A DNA stretch of 64,000 nucleotides from Fusobacterium naviforme (lineage in GTDB: Bacteria; Bacillota; Clostridia; Lachnospirales; Lachnospiraceae), in the NCBI GenBank assembly GCA_003014445.1, contig PYGH01000001.1, forward strand, positions 1 to 64,000, in the 5' to 3' direction. The position numbers and the translations under genes were made by a program. This document shows positions 28,169 through 38,853 of this stretch, in pieces. The number at the start of each line of letters is the position of its first letter. Positions within the stretch are counted from its first letter, which is position 1. The notes below the pieces were generated by a model. The model was not told the DNA's origin. It ran no database searches and saw only the letters and a program-made list of their open reading frames with translations.

Positions 28169-30058
28169 TCAGAGTTCAATCAGCTGATACTCTGTCATGG
28201 AGGAACTGAGGAGCTGTGCTTCTCTGCGGTGACAGGTGAAGATTAGCACCTGCATATCAGGAAAAGCAACAGGCAGCCAGCTTAAGACCGTACGAAGCCT
28301 CTCTTCATCGTAGTTTACGAAGCTGTCATCAAAGAGCAGCGGGAGATGGAAGCTCCCCTTCTGCATGAGTTCGGCAGCAGCGAGGCGCAGCGCGAGGTAG
28401 ACCTGATCCATAGTTCCGGCACTGACCTGCTCCAGAGGAATCAGCTTCTCGCTGGTGTTGAGATAGACATTCAGATTCTGGTCTATGCTTAGAGAGCTGT
28501 AGATGCCCCCGGTTACACCGCGGATCAGCTCAGAGCTTCGCTGGTTCAAGTACAGTCCGAAGGAATCCCGTATGGTGGTAGAGAGGCGGGTCATCGTGTC
28601 CTGAGCCAGCGTGATCGCTTCAATTTCTCCGCGCAGGCGCTCATTCTCTGCGACGAGATTTTTGAGCCCCGCAGCTTCTGCCCTTCGCTGAGACAGGAGC
28701 TCCAGCTGTTGCTCCAGGAGCCATTGGTTTTTCTGCTGTCCACTGATCGCGGCGTCGGTCTGGTTTTGCAGTTTACTCAGCTGTGCAAGGCGCTCGCTTA
28801 TCTGTGTGACTGTCTTTTCATGCTGTTCTGTCTGCGCACAGCTCTGCAGCAGGCTGTCAATCTGCGCGTTCAGGGTATCGCGTATTGTCTCTGCTTTCTC
28901 CGGCTCTGATGCAGGGCTTGTGTCCGTGGCAGTTTCTGAAGCAAGATGGAAGTGCTCCTGTATGAGCGTCTGCAATGCGCCGTGAGCAGCGCTGCAATAT
29001 TTCTTTCTCTGCTTGTCTGTGCAGTAGAGGAGCAGGGCGATCAGGGCGGAGATTGCCGCTGCAGCATCGAGCAGTGCACTGAGCGGCAGAGCGAGCGGCG
29101 TATACAGGATAGTATTGTTTTTTGAGGCAAGGAGAGCTGCGATCACTAGAAGCAGAGCAGTGAGCGCAAAGGAAATGGCTCCGATCCGGAATCCGGCTGC
29201 GGCGGAGCGCTGCGCAGCACTTTGATATTGCTGAAAGGCCGCATCCAGCCGCTCACGAAAGGCGAGGATATCTTCGCGACCGGAAAAGTGCTTGTCAAGA
29301 AGTGTCTGCTGCTCCGCGGAGAGTCGCTGAAGCAGCGCTTCCTTTTTTCCCTGAAGCTCGCTCTGCAGCTTTTTTGTCTCATCCCGGGAGCTGGTGAGGG
29401 CTCTGATCTGATTTTTATTCTCAGGTGCAGAGATGAAGTCTTCTATTTTTCGTATTTCAGAGAGCGTGGCCGTATATTTTTTGGTGACATCCGGCAGGAG
29501 TTGTTTTTCAAAGCCTTTCCTCTGTTCTTTTAAGAAGGCGCTGGCCTTTGAGATGTTGAGCGCACGGTTTCCGCTCGTATTCATATTGGCAATATAATTT
29601 TTCAGCTCGCTGACCATGCCGTCGTCTGTGGCGCTCTTCAGTTGCTGTATGCTCACTGTATTGGCGTAGGCGGTCTCACTGAGATTTCCGAGCAGCTGCT
29701 GCATGAAAAGCTGTGGATTCTCAACCGGGGTTCCGCTGCTTTCGTTTGTGACAGAGAGATCCAGCGGATTTTTTCTGAAATCCCGTTCAATGCGGTACAG
29801 CTGTCCCTGAGCCTCAAGCCTGAGACTGCCCCCGTAAGCGCCATCCCCAAACCAGGGCTCATAACGGGAGAAGAGATCGTTCCGGGCGGCCCTTCCGCGC
29901 GCCCGCTCCAGGCCGTAGAGCATCGCGCGGAGAAAAGCGTGCAGTGTGGACTTTCCGGCTTCATTTCCCCCGTAAATGATATTGAGATGATCGCCGAAAG
30001 CGATGTGATAATGATGTATTTTTCCAAAACCCCGAATCGTAAGCTCTTTTAGAATCAT
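28169..30058 (-). CDS. yhaN: YhaN-type AAA ATPase (SbcC/Rad50-like)
   Basis: A 629-residue ATPase of the SMC/Rad50 class that pairs with the YhaO nuclease. The start is MILKELTIRGFGKIHHYHI, with Walker A GGNEAGKSTL at about 31-40. A coiled-coil region with two membrane segments (about 298-318 and 325-350) is typical of YhaN proteins; the signature reads SAGTMDQVYLALRLA and the Walker B LPLLFDDSFVNYD. It follows yhaO with a four-base overlap. Confidence 0.9.
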   Translation of the reverse strand: MILKELTIRGFGKIHHYHIAFGDHLNIIYGGNEAGKSTLHAFLRAMLYGLERARGRAARNDLFSRYEPWFGDGAYGGSLRLEAQGQLYRIERDFRKNPLDLSVTNESSGTPVENPQLFMQQLLGNLSETAYANTVSIQQLKSATDDGMVSELKNYIANMNTSGNRALNISKASAFLKEQRKGFEKQLLPDVTKKYTATLSEIRKIEDFISAPENKNQIRALTSSRDETKKLQSELQGKKEALLQRLSAEQQTLLDKHFSGREDILAFRERLDAAFQQYQSAAQRSAAAGFRIGAISFALTALLLVIAALLASKNNTILYTPLALPLSALLDAAAAISALIALLLYCTDKQRKKYCSAAHGALQTLIQEHFHLASETATDTSPASEPEKAETIRDTLNAQIDSLLQSCAQTEQHEKTVTQISERLAQLSKLQNQTDAAISGQQKNQWLLEQQLELLSQRRAEAAGLKNLVAENERLRGEIEAITLAQDTMTRLSTTIRDSFGLYLNQRSSELIRGVTGGIYSSLSIDQNLNVYLNTSEKLIPLEQVSAGTMDQVYLALRLAAAELMQKGSFHLPLLFDDSFVNYDEERLRTVLSWLPVAFPDMQVLIFTCHRREAQLLSSSMTEYQLIEL

Positions 30059-31134
30059 GTGCCTGAGCTCCTTTCATCGGTTGTGCGAAGCAGGGCGTTG
30101 ACGCCGTAGTAGAGCGCCTTGCGATCGAGCTCACTCATATCCGGACGATCGAGCTCTTGGATGAAAAAGCCGATCATGTCGGAGGGATGTTCCGCGAAGA
30201 GACGCGGAAAATCATACCTTGGTTCGGATTCGTCGATCAGCTCTGCGATGCGATAGCGATCCTTCAGGCGATCGGCCTCAAACAGGATATCCGGGTCGCG
30301 CATCCCATGGATTTTCAGTCTGTAGATGTTCTGAGCACCCCGGCGGCGGATCTCCTCCTCTACATTCATGAGCAGCTCCTCATTGGTGGATTCGGGCGTG
30401 ACCTGGATTTTCAGTGAGATGTACTGAAGCTTTGAGAGGGGAATGAAGCGGAGCGAAGAGAGCTGCCGCGTGCTGTCGTCTATTTCGCCGACGTAGCATC
30501 CATGCGCACCAGTTTCCGTGAGATCCAGAGGTTCCGGGGAGCCGCACCAAACGACTCTGTCTGAACAAAGAGCCTGAGGCTTATGAATATGACCCAGGGC
30601 ACAGTAGCTAAAGCCGGCAGCGGCAAGTGTACTGGGGTTCAGAGGGAGATGTCTGGCGTCGCCGCCATGGCAGAGAAGGATGCGGATGCTCTCGTTTTCG
30701 GGAATATGAAGCGAAGCGAGCAGATCCTCTGTGATTTCCTTCTGATGGTAGGAGAAACCATAGACCTCCGTGTGCAGTTTGGGAAGAGCTATACTGTCAA
30801 GCTCTGCAGTTGTGATATAGTGGACATTTTCCGCCCAAGTAAAGGAGAGGAGAGCAGAGCTCTCCCGAATATAGTCGTGATTTCCGGCAATGATGACAAT
30901 CTGCACCGCAGGGATCACAGAAAAGAGATAATTGACCTCTTTCAGCTCTCGGAGTGTCGGCTGGCGGTGAAAGAGATCCCCCGCGATCAGAAGCAGTTCT
31001 GCCTGCTCTGTTTTTACAGTCGCAACAATCGAAGCGAGCGAGGCTTTTACAGCCTGCTCGCGTTCTCTGGCCCAGGGCTTATCCGAGTCCGGGCACATTC
31101 CGTAGTGAATATCGCCGGTGTGAACAAATTTCAT
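30055..31134 (-). CDS. yhaO: YhaO/SbcD-type metallophosphoesterase
   Basis: A 359-residue DNA repair exonuclease of the calcineurin-like phosphoesterase family. The metal-binding motifs are present: DIHYG at 8-12, GDLFHRQP near 52-59, GNHDYIR near 85-91, CHGGD near 158 and GHIHKPQ near 184. It forms an Mre11-Rad50-like pair with the overlapping YhaN gene and is 20 bases downstream of asnS, probably in the same transcript. Confidence 0.92.
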   Translation of the reverse strand: MKFVHTGDIHYGMCPDSDKPWAREREQAVKASLASIVATVKTEQAELLLIAGDLFHRQPTLRELKEVNYLFSVIPAVQIVIIAGNHDYIRESSALLSFTWAENVHYITTAELDSIALPKLHTEVYGFSYHQKEITEDLLASLHIPENESIRILLCHGGDARHLPLNPSTLAAAGFSYCALGHIHKPQALCSDRVVWCGSPEPLDLTETGAHGCYVGEIDDSTRQLSSLRFIPLSKLQYISLKIQVTPESTNEELLMNVEEEIRRRGAQNIYRLKIHGMRDPDILFEADRLKDRYRIAELIDESEPRYDFPRLFAEHPSDMIGFFIQELDRPDMSELDRKALYYGVNALLRTTDERSSGT

Positions 31135-31154
31135 ACCGCACTCCTTGCCTGTAT

Positions 31155-32546
31155 TTACAGCTCGCAGTTGCCGACCGTGCGCGGGAAGGGCAGTACGTCG
31201 CGGATATTTCCGACGCCGGTCAGGTACATGACGCAGCGCTCGAAGCCGAGTCCGAAGCCTGCGTGGCGGGTGGTTCCGTACTTGCGGAGATCCAGATAGA
31301 AGTCATAGGTCTCCTTATTCATGCCGAGTTCCTCGATGCGGGAGAGGAGCTTCTCATAGTCGTCCTCTCTCTGACTGCCCCCGATGATCTCTCCGATACC
31401 GGGAACCAGACAGTCCATCGCTGCGACGGTCTTTCCATCCGGATTCAGCTTCATGTAGAAGGCCTTGATCTCCTTCGGATAGTCGGTGACAAAGATAGGG
31501 CGTTTGTAGATCTGCTCCGTGAGATAGCGCTCGTGCTCGGTCTGCAGGTCGCAGCCCCAGCTGACCTTGTAGTCAAACTCATCGTTGTGCTTTTCCAGAA
31601 TTTCGACCGCCTCTGTATAGCTCACGCGGCCAAAATCGGAATTTACGACGTGATTCAGGCGCTCCAGAAGGCCCTTGTCCACAAAGGTATTGAAAAAATT
31701 CATCTCTTCCGGAGCGTTCTGAAGAACATAGCGGATGACATATTTCAGCATCGCCTCGGCGAGCTCCATGTTGTCGGAGAGCTCTGCGAAGGCGATCTCC
31801 GGCTCAATCATCCAGAATTCCGCCGCATGGCGGGTTGTGTTGGAATTTTCGGCGCGGAAGGTCGGTCCGAAGGTATAGATGTTCCGGAAGGCCTGGGCAA
31901 AGGTCTCAGCATTTAGCTGTCCGCTGACGGTGAGATTGGTCTCCTTGCCGAAGAAATCCTCACTGAAGTTTACAGAGCCGTCCTCGTTCTTCGGAACATG
32001 ATTCAGATCCAGCGTTGTGACGTGGAACATCTCCCCGGCCCCCTCAGCGTCACTGGAGGTGATGAGCGGTGTGTGCACGTAGACGAAGCCCTGCTCCTGA
32101 AAGAAGCTGTGAATCGCATAGGCGATCAGGGAGCGGACACGGAAGGTCGCCTGAAAGAGATTGGTGCGCGGCCTGAGATGCGGAATCGTGCGGAGAAATT
32201 CTGCGGAGTGGCGCTTCTTCTGCAGGGGGTAGTCGGCGGCAGAGCTTCCCTCGATGGAGATCTCCTCTGCCTGGATTTCAAAGGGCTGCTTTGCCTCCGG
32301 CGTCGCAACCAGCGTGCCGCGGATGATGAGCGCAGCGCCGACATTTACCTTGCGGATTTCAGCAAAATTTTCCATGCTGTCATGGTATACGACCTGAAGC
32401 TGATCGAACCAGGTTCCGTCACTGATCATCAGAAAGCCAAAGGTCTTTGAGTCTCTGTTGGAGCGCACCCATCCGCCGATGGTGATCTCTCTGCCGAGGT
32501 AGCGCTCCTTGTCTTTCTGAATATCCCGGACTGTAGTAAATTTCAT
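31155..32546 (-). CDS. asnS: Asparaginyl-tRNA synthetase
   Basis: Class IIb aminoacyl-tRNA synthetase that charges tRNA-Asn. The 463 residues show an N-terminal OB-fold anticodon-binding domain ([19 protein letters not shown]), motif 2 ([21 protein letters not shown], in which the Arg-x-Glu is kept) and motif 3 ([15 protein letters not shown]). The start is an ATG at 32546. A hairpin sits 33 bases upstream. No T-box is visible in the short leader. Confidence 0.97.
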   Translation of the reverse strand: MKFTTVRDIQKDKERYLGREITIGGWVRSNRDSKTFGFLMISDGTWFDQLQVVYHDSMENFAEIRKVNVGAALIIRGTLVATPEAKQPFEIQAEEISIEGSSAADYPLQKKRHSAEFLRTIPHLRPRTNLFQATFRVRSLIAYAIHSFFQEQGFVYVHTPLITSSDAEGAGEMFHVTTLDLNHVPKNEDGSVNFSEDFFGKETNLTVSGQLNAETFAQAFRNIYTFGPTFRAENSNTTRHAAEFWMIEPEIAFAELSDNMELAEAMLKYVIRYVLQNAPEEMNFFNTFVDKGLLERLNHVVNSDFGRVSYTEAVEILEKHNDEFDYKVSWGCDLQTEHERYLTEQIYKRPIFVTDYPKEIKAFYMKLNPDGKTVAAMDCLVPGIGEIIGGSQREDDYEKLLSRIEELGMNKETYDFYLDLRKYGTTRHAGFGLGFERCVMYLTGVGNIRDVLPFPRTVGNCEL

Positions 32547-32578
32547 TTGGATACGTCCCTTCTTTTTGAAATATGAGA

Positions 32579-32594
32579 AGGCGCAAAAGCGCCT
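32579..32594 (-). terminator. Short GC hairpin in the asnS leader
   Basis: AGGCGC (32579-32584), AAAA loop and GCGCCT (32589-32594). On the minus strand it lies 33 bases ahead of the asnS start and is followed by TCTCATATTTC. It could be an attenuator; the T-run is weak. Confidence 0.4.
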
Positions 32595-32721
32595 GATTAG
32601 TTCTATTCTACCCCATTTTCAATAAAAATAACAGGCGGAATCGCAATGTGCGCGAGGAAGAATTATATTTGAAGGCGAATGTAAAATGTGGACATGATTT
32701 TTGGAAAAGCAGGGGTATTTT

Positions 32722-32752
32722 TTGTATACTTTAGTACAAAATGTGCTATACT
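32722..32752 (+). promoter_or_regulatory. glgC promoter with extended -10 and inverted repeat
   Basis: TATACT at 32747-32752 is preceded by TG, an extended -10. A TTGTAT at 32722-32727 with 19-bp spacing is a poor -35. TTTGTA (32721-32726) and TACAAA (32735-32740) form an inverted repeat over the spacer, a possible operator. Confidence 0.55.
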
Positions 32753-32818
32753 AAATATAGAAACTGAGATTAAGGAAACAGGCAGTGAAAGGCTGAAATT
32801 CAGTTGCGAGGTGATACC

Positions 32819-34093
32819 GTGATTAAAAAAGAAATGATTGCCATGCTTCTTGCCGGAGGTCAGGGCAGTCGGCTTGGCGTTCTCACACAGAAGGTTGCAA
32901 AGCCGGCCGTATCTTTCGGAGGAAAGTACCGTATCATCGACTTTCCTTTAAGTAATTGCATTAATTCAGGTGTGGATACTGTCGGTGTGCTCACCCAGTA
33001 TCAGCCGCTCCGCCTCAATGCACATATCGGAATTGGAATTCCGTGGGATCTGGACCGCAATGTGGGAGGTGTCACGCTGCTCGCACCCTATGAGAGTGCA
33101 AAGGGGAGTGACTGGTACAGCGGAACGGCCAATGCGATCTATCAGAATATAGAGTATATTGATTCCTATAATCCGGATTATGTCCTGATCCTCTCCGGGG
33201 ATCATATTTACAAGATGGATTATGAGGTGATGCTGGATTACCACAAGGCAAATAAGGCGGATGTTACCATTGCGGTTATGCCGGTTCCGATTGAGGAGGC
33301 GAGCCGCTTCGGTATCATGATTACAGATGAGATGAACCGCATCACGGACTTTGAGGAAAAGCCGGCAGTTCCGCGAAGCAATCTGGCATCCATGGGGATA
33401 TACATCTTCTCCTGGCCGGTTCTGAAGGATGCGCTGTTAAAGCTCCGCGAGGTACCGGAGTGCGATTTCGGCAAGCATGTCATCCCTTATTGTCGCGACA
33501 AAGGGCAGCGTCTCTTTGCTTACGAGTTTACGGGGTACTGGAAAGATGTCGGAACACTTTCCTCCTACTGGGAGGCCAATATGGAGCTGATCGACATCAT
33601 CCCCGAATTTAATCTCTATGAGGAGTACTGGAGAATTTTCACGAAGAGCGATATTATACCGCCGCAGTATATTGCGGAGCATGCGCACATAGAGAGAAGC
33701 ATCCTCGGTGAGGGTTGCGAGATCTATGGCTCTGTCTACAATTCGGTGATCGGCGCAGGCGTCATCATCGAGGAGGGGGCAGAGGTGAGAGATTCTATCA
33801 TCATGAGAGAATCTGTTATCAAGGCGGGAGCGAAGATCAATAAGGCCATACTTGCGCAGAGCGTCGAGATCGGTGCGAACTGCGTGCTGGGCGTGGGAGA
33901 GTATCATGACAGCTGCTATGATACCCGGGTCTATAATTCAGACCTTGTAACTGTCGGGGAGAAATCCGTGATTCCGGATGGGGTTCGGATCGGCAAGAAT
34001 ACTGCGATCTGGGGCAACACGAACGCGGAGGATTATCCCGACGGAGTGCTGAACAGCGGCGGAGCGATAGTAAAGGCAGGTGGTCTGAGATGA
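32819..34093 (+). CDS. glgC: Glucose-1-phosphate adenylyltransferase GlgC
   Basis: Makes ADP-glucose, the committed step of glycogen synthesis. The 424-residue protein starts with GTG at 32819, placed by GAGGTG five bases upstream, and runs [19 protein letters not shown] with the nucleotide-binding GGxGxRL motif; [13 protein letters not shown] and [10 protein letters not shown] follow. The C-terminal left-handed beta-helix is present. It overlaps glgD by four bases, the Firmicutes arrangement in which GlgC and GlgD form a heterotetramer. Confidence 0.96.
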   Translation: MIKKEMIAMLLAGGQGSRLGVLTQKVAKPAVSFGGKYRIIDFPLSNCINSGVDTVGVLTQYQPLRLNAHIGIGIPWDLDRNVGGVTLLAPYESAKGSDWYSGTANAIYQNIEYIDSYNPDYVLILSGDHIYKMDYEVMLDYHKANKADVTIAVMPVPIEEASRFGIMITDEMNRITDFEEKPAVPRSNLASMGIYIFSWPVLKDALLKLREVPECDFGKHVIPYCRDKGQRLFAYEFTGYWKDVGTLSSYWEANMELIDIIPEFNLYEEYWRIFTKSDIIPPQYIAEHAHIERSILGEGCEIYGSVYNSVIGAGVIIEEGAEVRDSIIMRESVIKAGAKINKAILAQSVEIGANCVLGVGEYHDSCYDTRVYNSDLVTVGEKSVIPDGVRIGKNTAIWGNTNAEDYPDGVLNSGGAIVKAGGLR

Positions 34094-35211
34094 GAGCTGT
34101 CGGAATCGTTTTAGCAGGGGGAAACTCCAAGAGGATGAGGGAACTCTCTAATAAGAGAGCAATCGCAGCCATGCCGATTGCGGGAAGCTATCGGAGTATT
34201 GATTTTGTGTTGAGCAATATGTCAAATTCACACATTCAGAAGGTAGCGGTGTTTACGCAGTATAATTCCCGCTCTCTGAATGAGCATCTGAGCTCCTCAA
34301 AGTGGTGGGATTTCGGAAGAAAGCAGGGCGGAATGTACGTGTTCACGCCCACTATCACAGCGAAGTCGAATGACTGGTATCGGGGAACAGCAGATGCACT
34401 GTATCAGAATCTGAGCTTTTTGAAGAACAGTCATGAGCCCTATGTCGTGATTGCAGCCGGGGATGGCATCTATAAGCTCGATTATAATAAGGTGTTGGAA
34501 TATCATATCGAGAAGAAGGCCGATATCACCGTGGTCTGCAAGGAGGCCTCCGAGGAGGAGGATATCACACGCTTCGGGGTTCTGGAGCTGAATGAAGACG
34601 GGCGGATCACGCAGTTTGATGAGAAGCCCATGGTGGCGGAGTCGAATGTGATTTCCTGCGGCATCTACGTCGTGCGGAGACGTCAGCTGATTGAGCTGAT
34701 TGAGCGCTGTGCGGCAGAGGATCGCTATGATTTTGTGCGGGACATTTTGGTGCGCTATAAAAACCTGAAGCGGATCTATGCATATAAATTAAATTCCTAC
34801 TGGAGTAATATTGCCAGCGTGGACAGTTATTTTAAGACCAACATGGATTTCCTGAAAAAGGATATACGGGATTACTTCTTCCGCAGCTATCCGGAGGTAT
34901 ATACCAAGGTGGATGACCTTCCGCCCGCAAAATATAATCCGGGCTCAGAGGTGAGAAATTCACTGGTATCCAGTGGCTGCATACTGAATGGGACAGTGGA
35001 GAATTCCGTACTGTTCCGTAAGGTCTATGTGGGAAACAACTGTGTGATCAAAAATTCTATCATTCTGAATGATGTCTATATCGGAGATAATACGGTAATA
35101 GAAAATTGCATTGTGGAGAGCCGGGACACGATCCGGGCAAATACGACCTATATTGGCAAGCCCGATGATCTGAAAATCGTAATTGAGAAAAATGAGAGGT
35201 ACACGATTTAA
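34090..35211 (+). CDS. glgD: Glucose-1-phosphate adenylyltransferase subunit GlgD
   Basis: A 373-residue partner of GlgC. It retains [17 protein letters not shown] in place of the catalytic GGxGxRL, a change that marks the regulatory GlgD subunit. The nucleotidyltransferase domain is followed by the beta-helix repeats ([20 protein letters not shown] in shortened form). Its start overlaps the glgC stop. Confidence 0.95.
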   Translation: MRAVGIVLAGGNSKRMRELSNKRAIAAMPIAGSYRSIDFVLSNMSNSHIQKVAVFTQYNSRSLNEHLSSSKWWDFGRKQGGMYVFTPTITAKSNDWYRGTADALYQNLSFLKNSHEPYVVIAAGDGIYKLDYNKVLEYHIEKKADITVVCKEASEEEDITRFGVLELNEDGRITQFDEKPMVAESNVISCGIYVVRRRQLIELIERCAAEDRYDFVRDILVRYKNLKRIYAYKLNSYWSNIASVDSYFKTNMDFLKKDIRDYFFRSYPEVYTKVDDLPPAKYNPGSEVRNSLVSSGCILNGTVENSVLFRKVYVGNNCVIKNSIILNDVYIGDNTVIENCIVESRDTIRANTTYIGKPDDLKIVIEKNERYTI

Positions 35212-35253
35212 GGCACAGCCCTATGGAGTCCGCGTTGTGCCGAAGGAGGCGCC

Positions 35254-35529
35254 ATGCAGATTACAGATGTCCGCATCAGACGCATTGAGAAGCCGGGGTC
35301 AATGAAGGCAGTTGCCTCCATCACCCTGGACAATGAGTTTGTGATTCATGATTTGAAGGTAATACAGGGAGAGAGGGGACTTTTTATTGCGATGCCAAGC
35401 CGTCAGGCAGGGGACGGAGGGTACAGAGATATCGCGCATCCCATCAATTCCGCAGTCAGAGAGATGATGCAGCGTGCGATTCTTAAGGAGTATGAAGCTC
35501 TGCTGCAGGCAGAGGATAAGAAGATATGA
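35254..35529 (+). CDS. spoVG: Septation/regulatory protein SpoVG
   Basis: A 91-residue nucleic-acid-binding protein known in Bacillus and Staphylococcus to affect sporulation, septation and virulence genes. The start [19 protein letters not shown] and the MPSRQ...YRDIAHPI segment are the family signature. GGAGG precedes the ATG. A GGCACA/TGTGCC hairpin lies in the gap after glgD (35213-35240). The end overlaps the exonuclease gene by four bases. Confidence 0.95.
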   Translation: MQITDVRIRRIEKPGSMKAVASITLDNEFVIHDLKVIQGERGLFIAMPSRQAGDGGYRDIAHPINSAVREMMQRAILKEYEALLQAEDKKI

Positions 35530-36575
35530 GCATTCAGCTTTCGGAAGCTGCAGCGGACTGCATTGACAGCACGCGCTACATTGTTTTTGATCTTGAGTGG
35601 AACCAGAGTACAGAGGGAAAGGCCGGGGAGATGCCCGGCCTTCCGTTTGAAATTATAGAGCTGGGCGCAGTGAAGCTGGATGAAACATTTCATAAGATCG
35701 GGGAGTTCTCCCGCTTTATCTGTCCGACCGTCTATAAAAAACTGCACTTTAAGGTGCTTGAGATCATGCGGGTCGGGATGGAGGAGCTCAGAAATAGAGG
35801 TGAGCCTTTTCCGGAGGTAATGGAGGCTTTTTTGTCCTGGTGTCGGGAGGGAGAGGCGCGGCAGCCGGTATTTTGTACCTGGGGAAATATGGATCTCACA
35901 GAGCTCCAGAGAAATATGGCATATTACGGGATGGAAAATCCCTTCCCTTACCCACTGCTCTACTATGATGTACAGAAGCTCTATAATCTGTTGTACAAGC
36001 AGAACAGCAAGGACAAGCTTCCTCTGGATCGGGCCGTGCAGGAGATGGGGCTTCCGGCCGCCGGGCAGTTCCACAGGGCGCTGGACGATGCGCGCTATAC
36101 TGCTGAGATCCTGCAAAATATGGAATTTGAGGCGGTGCGGGCGTATCTCTCGCTGGACTATTACAAGCTTCCGCAGAGCAGCGAGGAGGAGATCTATCTG
36201 GTCTTTCCGGATTACTCAAAATATGTATCCCGAAGATTTCAGAGCAGGGAGGAAGCGATAGCAGATAAGACAGTTACGGATATGCTCTGCTACAGATGTA
36301 AGCGTCTCTTAAAAAAGCGGGTGCGCTGGTTCACTGCAAACCAGAGAAATTATTACTGCCTTGCGTGGTGTCCGGAGCATGGATTTGCCAGAGGAAAGAT
36401 TCGTATGCGGCGTACGGCAGAGGGAGAGATCTACTGCCTGAAGACGATCAAGCTCACGGATGATGATGGTGTAAAGGCCTTGCTCGGAAAGAAGGAGGCG
36501 GTACTGGGGAAGCGCAGAAAAAAGGCGCGGCAGAAGAGGAGAAAAAACGGACCGGGTCATCAGCCGGAATTATGA
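35526..36575 (+). CDS. DEDDh 3'-5' exonuclease with C-terminal zinc-finger-like motif
   Basis: A 349-residue protein of the DnaQ/KapD exonuclease family. The DEDDh residues are visible: Asp22 and Glu24 in FDLEWNQ, Asp123 in WGNMDL, His183 and Asp188 in [10 protein letters not shown]. Beyond residue 250 there is a CxxC (255, 258) and CxxxC (278, 282) set in a basic region, a likely zinc-binding module not found in plain KapD, followed by a Lys/Arg-rich tail. It is translationally coupled to spoVG. Nucleic-acid substrate unknown; RNA or DNA possible. Confidence 0.85.
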   Translation: MSIQLSEAAADCIDSTRYIVFDLEWNQSTEGKAGEMPGLPFEIIELGAVKLDETFHKIGEFSRFICPTVYKKLHFKVLEIMRVGMEELRNRGEPFPEVMEAFLSWCREGEARQPVFCTWGNMDLTELQRNMAYYGMENPFPYPLLYYDVQKLYNLLYKQNSKDKLPLDRAVQEMGLPAAGQFHRALDDARYTAEILQNMEFEAVRAYLSLDYYKLPQSSEEEIYLVFPDYSKYVSRRFQSREEAIADKTVTDMLCYRCKRLLKKRVRWFTANQRNYYCLAWCPEHGFARGKIRMRRTAEGEIYCLKTIKLTDDDGVKALLGKKEAVLGKRRKKARQKRRKNGPGHQPEL

Positions 36576-36630
36576 TTTCCATGGAAAGAGGAAGTTTGAT
36601 TTGATAATAGCCATGATATTTCGTATTAAA

Positions 36631-36662
36631 GACTGCCGCACTAAGGAATTAGTGCGGCAGTC
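36631..36662. terminator. Bidirectional terminator (14-bp stem)
   Basis: GACTGCCGCACTAA pairs perfectly with TTAGTGCGGCAGTC around a GGAA loop. It lies between the convergent exonuclease and carboxypeptidase genes, with A-rich flank on the left (TATTAAA), which gives a T-run on the minus strand. Confidence 0.9.
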
Positions 36663-36679
36663 CCAGTATAAGAATTAAC

Positions 36680-38194
36680 TCATCCCTTTCTGAACCAATT
36701 GCGCCGCGGCCGGCGCCTGCGGGAACGCGGACGTAAGCTCTGTGGGTACCGGTTTATGGAGAGAGGGGGGTCGGAAGTTCCCTTCTCCTGCTGAAGCAGG
36801 GGATCTGTGTTCCGGGATCTGGGTACAGCTCTGGAGAGCTCCACAGTCTTACTCCTGCGTGCACTGCGGAGAAAGTTCTGAACCAGGAAGATAATGAGGA
36901 TCAGGAGAACCAGAAGAGCCGCCATGAGAGCGATCAGCGCTGCGAAGGAAGCTCTGCGCAGCGGCGTCTTTGCCTGAAGTGCAGAGACAGATGTGGAGAG
37001 CCTGTGAAGCAGACTTGCGGAGTCGGCGTGTGCGCTGTTGTCATCACTCTTAATTTCGGCGCCGGCTGTCTCAGCAGAGCAGAGCCAGCTGTTTCCGATA
37101 AAGCGGTCCTCATAGTAATAACTCAGCTCGGCAACTGCCCCCGGGGGAGCTGAGTCAGAGGGTTTGTATTTCAGCTCGCTGCGCGTATCGGAGAACTGCG
37201 CAGTCTTCGGCAGAGTCACGGAGCGCATGTCGTCCAAAGTGAGCAGGGGCGTGTGCTCCCCGGTCAGATTGATATCTGTCTCCGCTGCGCTGTAGCGGCT
37301 GTCGTTCGCCTGGATATTTACGTTTTTAAAGTTCTCAAAGCCAAAGTCCAGCAGGGTCTTGGTGTCACTGTAGTGCGTCTGGTGTCCGTTCAGAACGACA
37401 GTGATCAGCTTCAGACCATCGCGCTCGGCACAGGTGACAAGCGTATTTCCGGCGAGCAGGGTGTAGCCTGTCTTTCCGCCGATGATACCGCTGTAGTACT
37501 GGCCGGAGTTTTTCTTCAGCATCTTGTGTCCGCAGTAGACCATGAAGGACTCAGGATTGGTCGCATTTGGAGGCAGCTCATAGTAGGTGGTGGAATCAAA
37601 TTCGACAAAAGTCGGATTTTCAAAGGCTGCCTGTGCAATCAGGGCAAAGTCGTAGGGTGTGGTGTAGTGATTTTCATCGTTCAGGCCGGAGGGATTCACA
37701 AAATGAGAATCTGTACAGCCCAGGGCGGCAGCCTTTTCGTTCATCAGCCCGGCGAAGGCCTCGATACTGCCGGCACAGTGTTCTGCGAGCGCATTGGCTA
37801 CCTCATTTGCAGACTTCAGGAGCATAGCGTAGAGTGCCTGACGGACGGTGATCTGATCACCGGTATCGTAGCCTGCGCTGCTGGAGCCGCTCTCCACGTT
37901 ATGGACAGCGCCATAGGAAAAGGTGAGGGTCTCATCCAGATCGCAGCGCTCTATTACGATCAGGGCGGTAAGGATTTTGGTGATACTGGCGGGGTAGTAG
38001 CGCTGGTGGATATTTTTCCCATAGATGACGCAGGAGGAGTCCGCATCTATAAGAATGCCGCCGTCCGCCTGAATCAGAAGATTGGAGGGCCAGGCAGGGG
38101 CTGCTGCTGCTCTGCTCGAAGCGAGAGCCGTGAACAGCAGTATCAGAGCGAGGCAGAATGCCGCTGCGCTGCGTCGGGTATGGGATATCAGCAA
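36680..38194 (-). CDS. D-alanyl-D-alanine carboxypeptidase (DacF/PBP5 type)
   Basis: Trims the terminal D-Ala of peptidoglycan side chains. The 504-residue form starts at a TTG (38194) eight bases after CGGAGG; an ATG frame to 38224 lacks a binding site. A signal peptide spans about 1-30, followed by the penicillin-binding motifs Ser70-x-x-Lys73 (SITK), SAN and KTG (GGKTGYT). Unlike PBP5 with an amphipathic end, it has a C-terminal membrane segment (about 450-470) and a basic cytoplasmic tail. It lies 37 bases after the V-ATPase D gene and may be cotranscribed. Confidence 0.9.
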   Translation of the reverse strand: MLISHTRRSAAAFCLALILLFTALASSRAAAAPAWPSNLLIQADGGILIDADSSCVIYGKNIHQRYYPASITKILTALIVIERCDLDETLTFSYGAVHNVESGSSSAGYDTGDQITVRQALYAMLLKSANEVANALAEHCAGSIEAFAGLMNEKAAALGCTDSHFVNPSGLNDENHYTTPYDFALIAQAAFENPTFVEFDSTTYYELPPNATNPESFMVYCGHKMLKKNSGQYYSGIIGGKTGYTLLAGNTLVTCAERDGLKLITVVLNGHQTHYSDTKTLLDFGFENFKNVNIQANDSRYSAAETDINLTGEHTPLLTLDDMRSVTLPKTAQFSDTRSELKYKPSDSAPPGAVAELSYYYEDRFIGNSWLCSAETAGAEIKSDDNSAHADSASLLHRLSTSVSALQAKTPLRRASFAALIALMAALLVLLILIIFLVQNFLRSARRSKTVELSRAVPRSRNTDPLLQQEKGTSDPPLSINRYPQSLRPRSRRRRPRRNWFRKG

Positions 38195-38231
38195 AATAAA
38201 TACCTCCGATCGGGTAGATATCATACGGGGC

Positions 38232-38849
38232 TCAGTCTGTTTTCCGCCGCTTTATGACCTTCAGGCGGGTGAACTCCTCGCGTTCCTTCTCCTCAAGCGC
38301 ATTGGACATACTGGCTGTGAGGGCTGTGAGCCGCGGAATTGTGATGTTTTTCAGGGCATTCTCCCGCTTCTGTGTCTTCTTGATATTGGAAGCCAGACGA
38401 TAGGCTGAGTTCTCAATCATGGAGAGCTGTACCGTGAGCTCCTTCACCTGCTCGAACTTCTGCCGGGCAAGATCGACGCTTTCGCGGGTGGACATAAAGG
38501 AATAGCTGAGTTGCGGCGGCAGGCTCTCGTGCTCCACAAGGGGTATTTCTGTGCCCATGACGCTGCGAACCTTGATCCGGACGCCGTTGTCCGGTGGCAC
38601 GGAGCTTGCAGCACTCTGGATAAAGTCCACGCCGTGTTCAATATTGGCGCGCTGCAGCGCATGGTAGGCCTCTGTAAAGCTGCGGTCTATTCTTGACTGT
38701 ATGTCCTTGGCTTCTTCAATAAGCGCCATGAGCTCTCGAATCAGAATATTGCGCTTCTGGTCCATGAGGGAGTAGCCCATGCGGGCCAGAGAGAGCGTAT
38801 TTTTGGCGTTAATCAGATTGCCCTTGGTAGGGATTGCGTTCAGATTCAT
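38232..38849 (-). CDS. ntpD: V-type ATPase subunit D
   Basis: Central-stalk rotor subunit of the V/A-type ATPase. The 205 residues begin NAIPTKGNLINAKNTLSLARMGYSLMDQKRNIL, in which the TKxxLxxxKxxLxxAxxGxxLLxxKR signature is plain, and form two long helices. It lies five bases after ntpB. The end is Lys/Arg-rich. Confidence 0.95.
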   Translation of the reverse strand: MNLNAIPTKGNLINAKNTLSLARMGYSLMDQKRNILIRELMALIEEAKDIQSRIDRSFTEAYHALQRANIEHGVDFIQSAASSVPPDNGVRIKVRSVMGTEIPLVEHESLPPQLSYSFMSTRESVDLARQKFEQVKELTVQLSMIENSAYRLASNIKKTQKRENALKNITIPRLTALTASMSNALEEKEREEFTRLKVIKRRKTD

Positions 38850-38853
38850 AGCA

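Noticed and set aside
36680-38408. Long plus-strand frames opposite the carboxypeptidase gene
   Set aside because: High-GC shadow frames of the minus-strand gene, with no own ribosome binding site.
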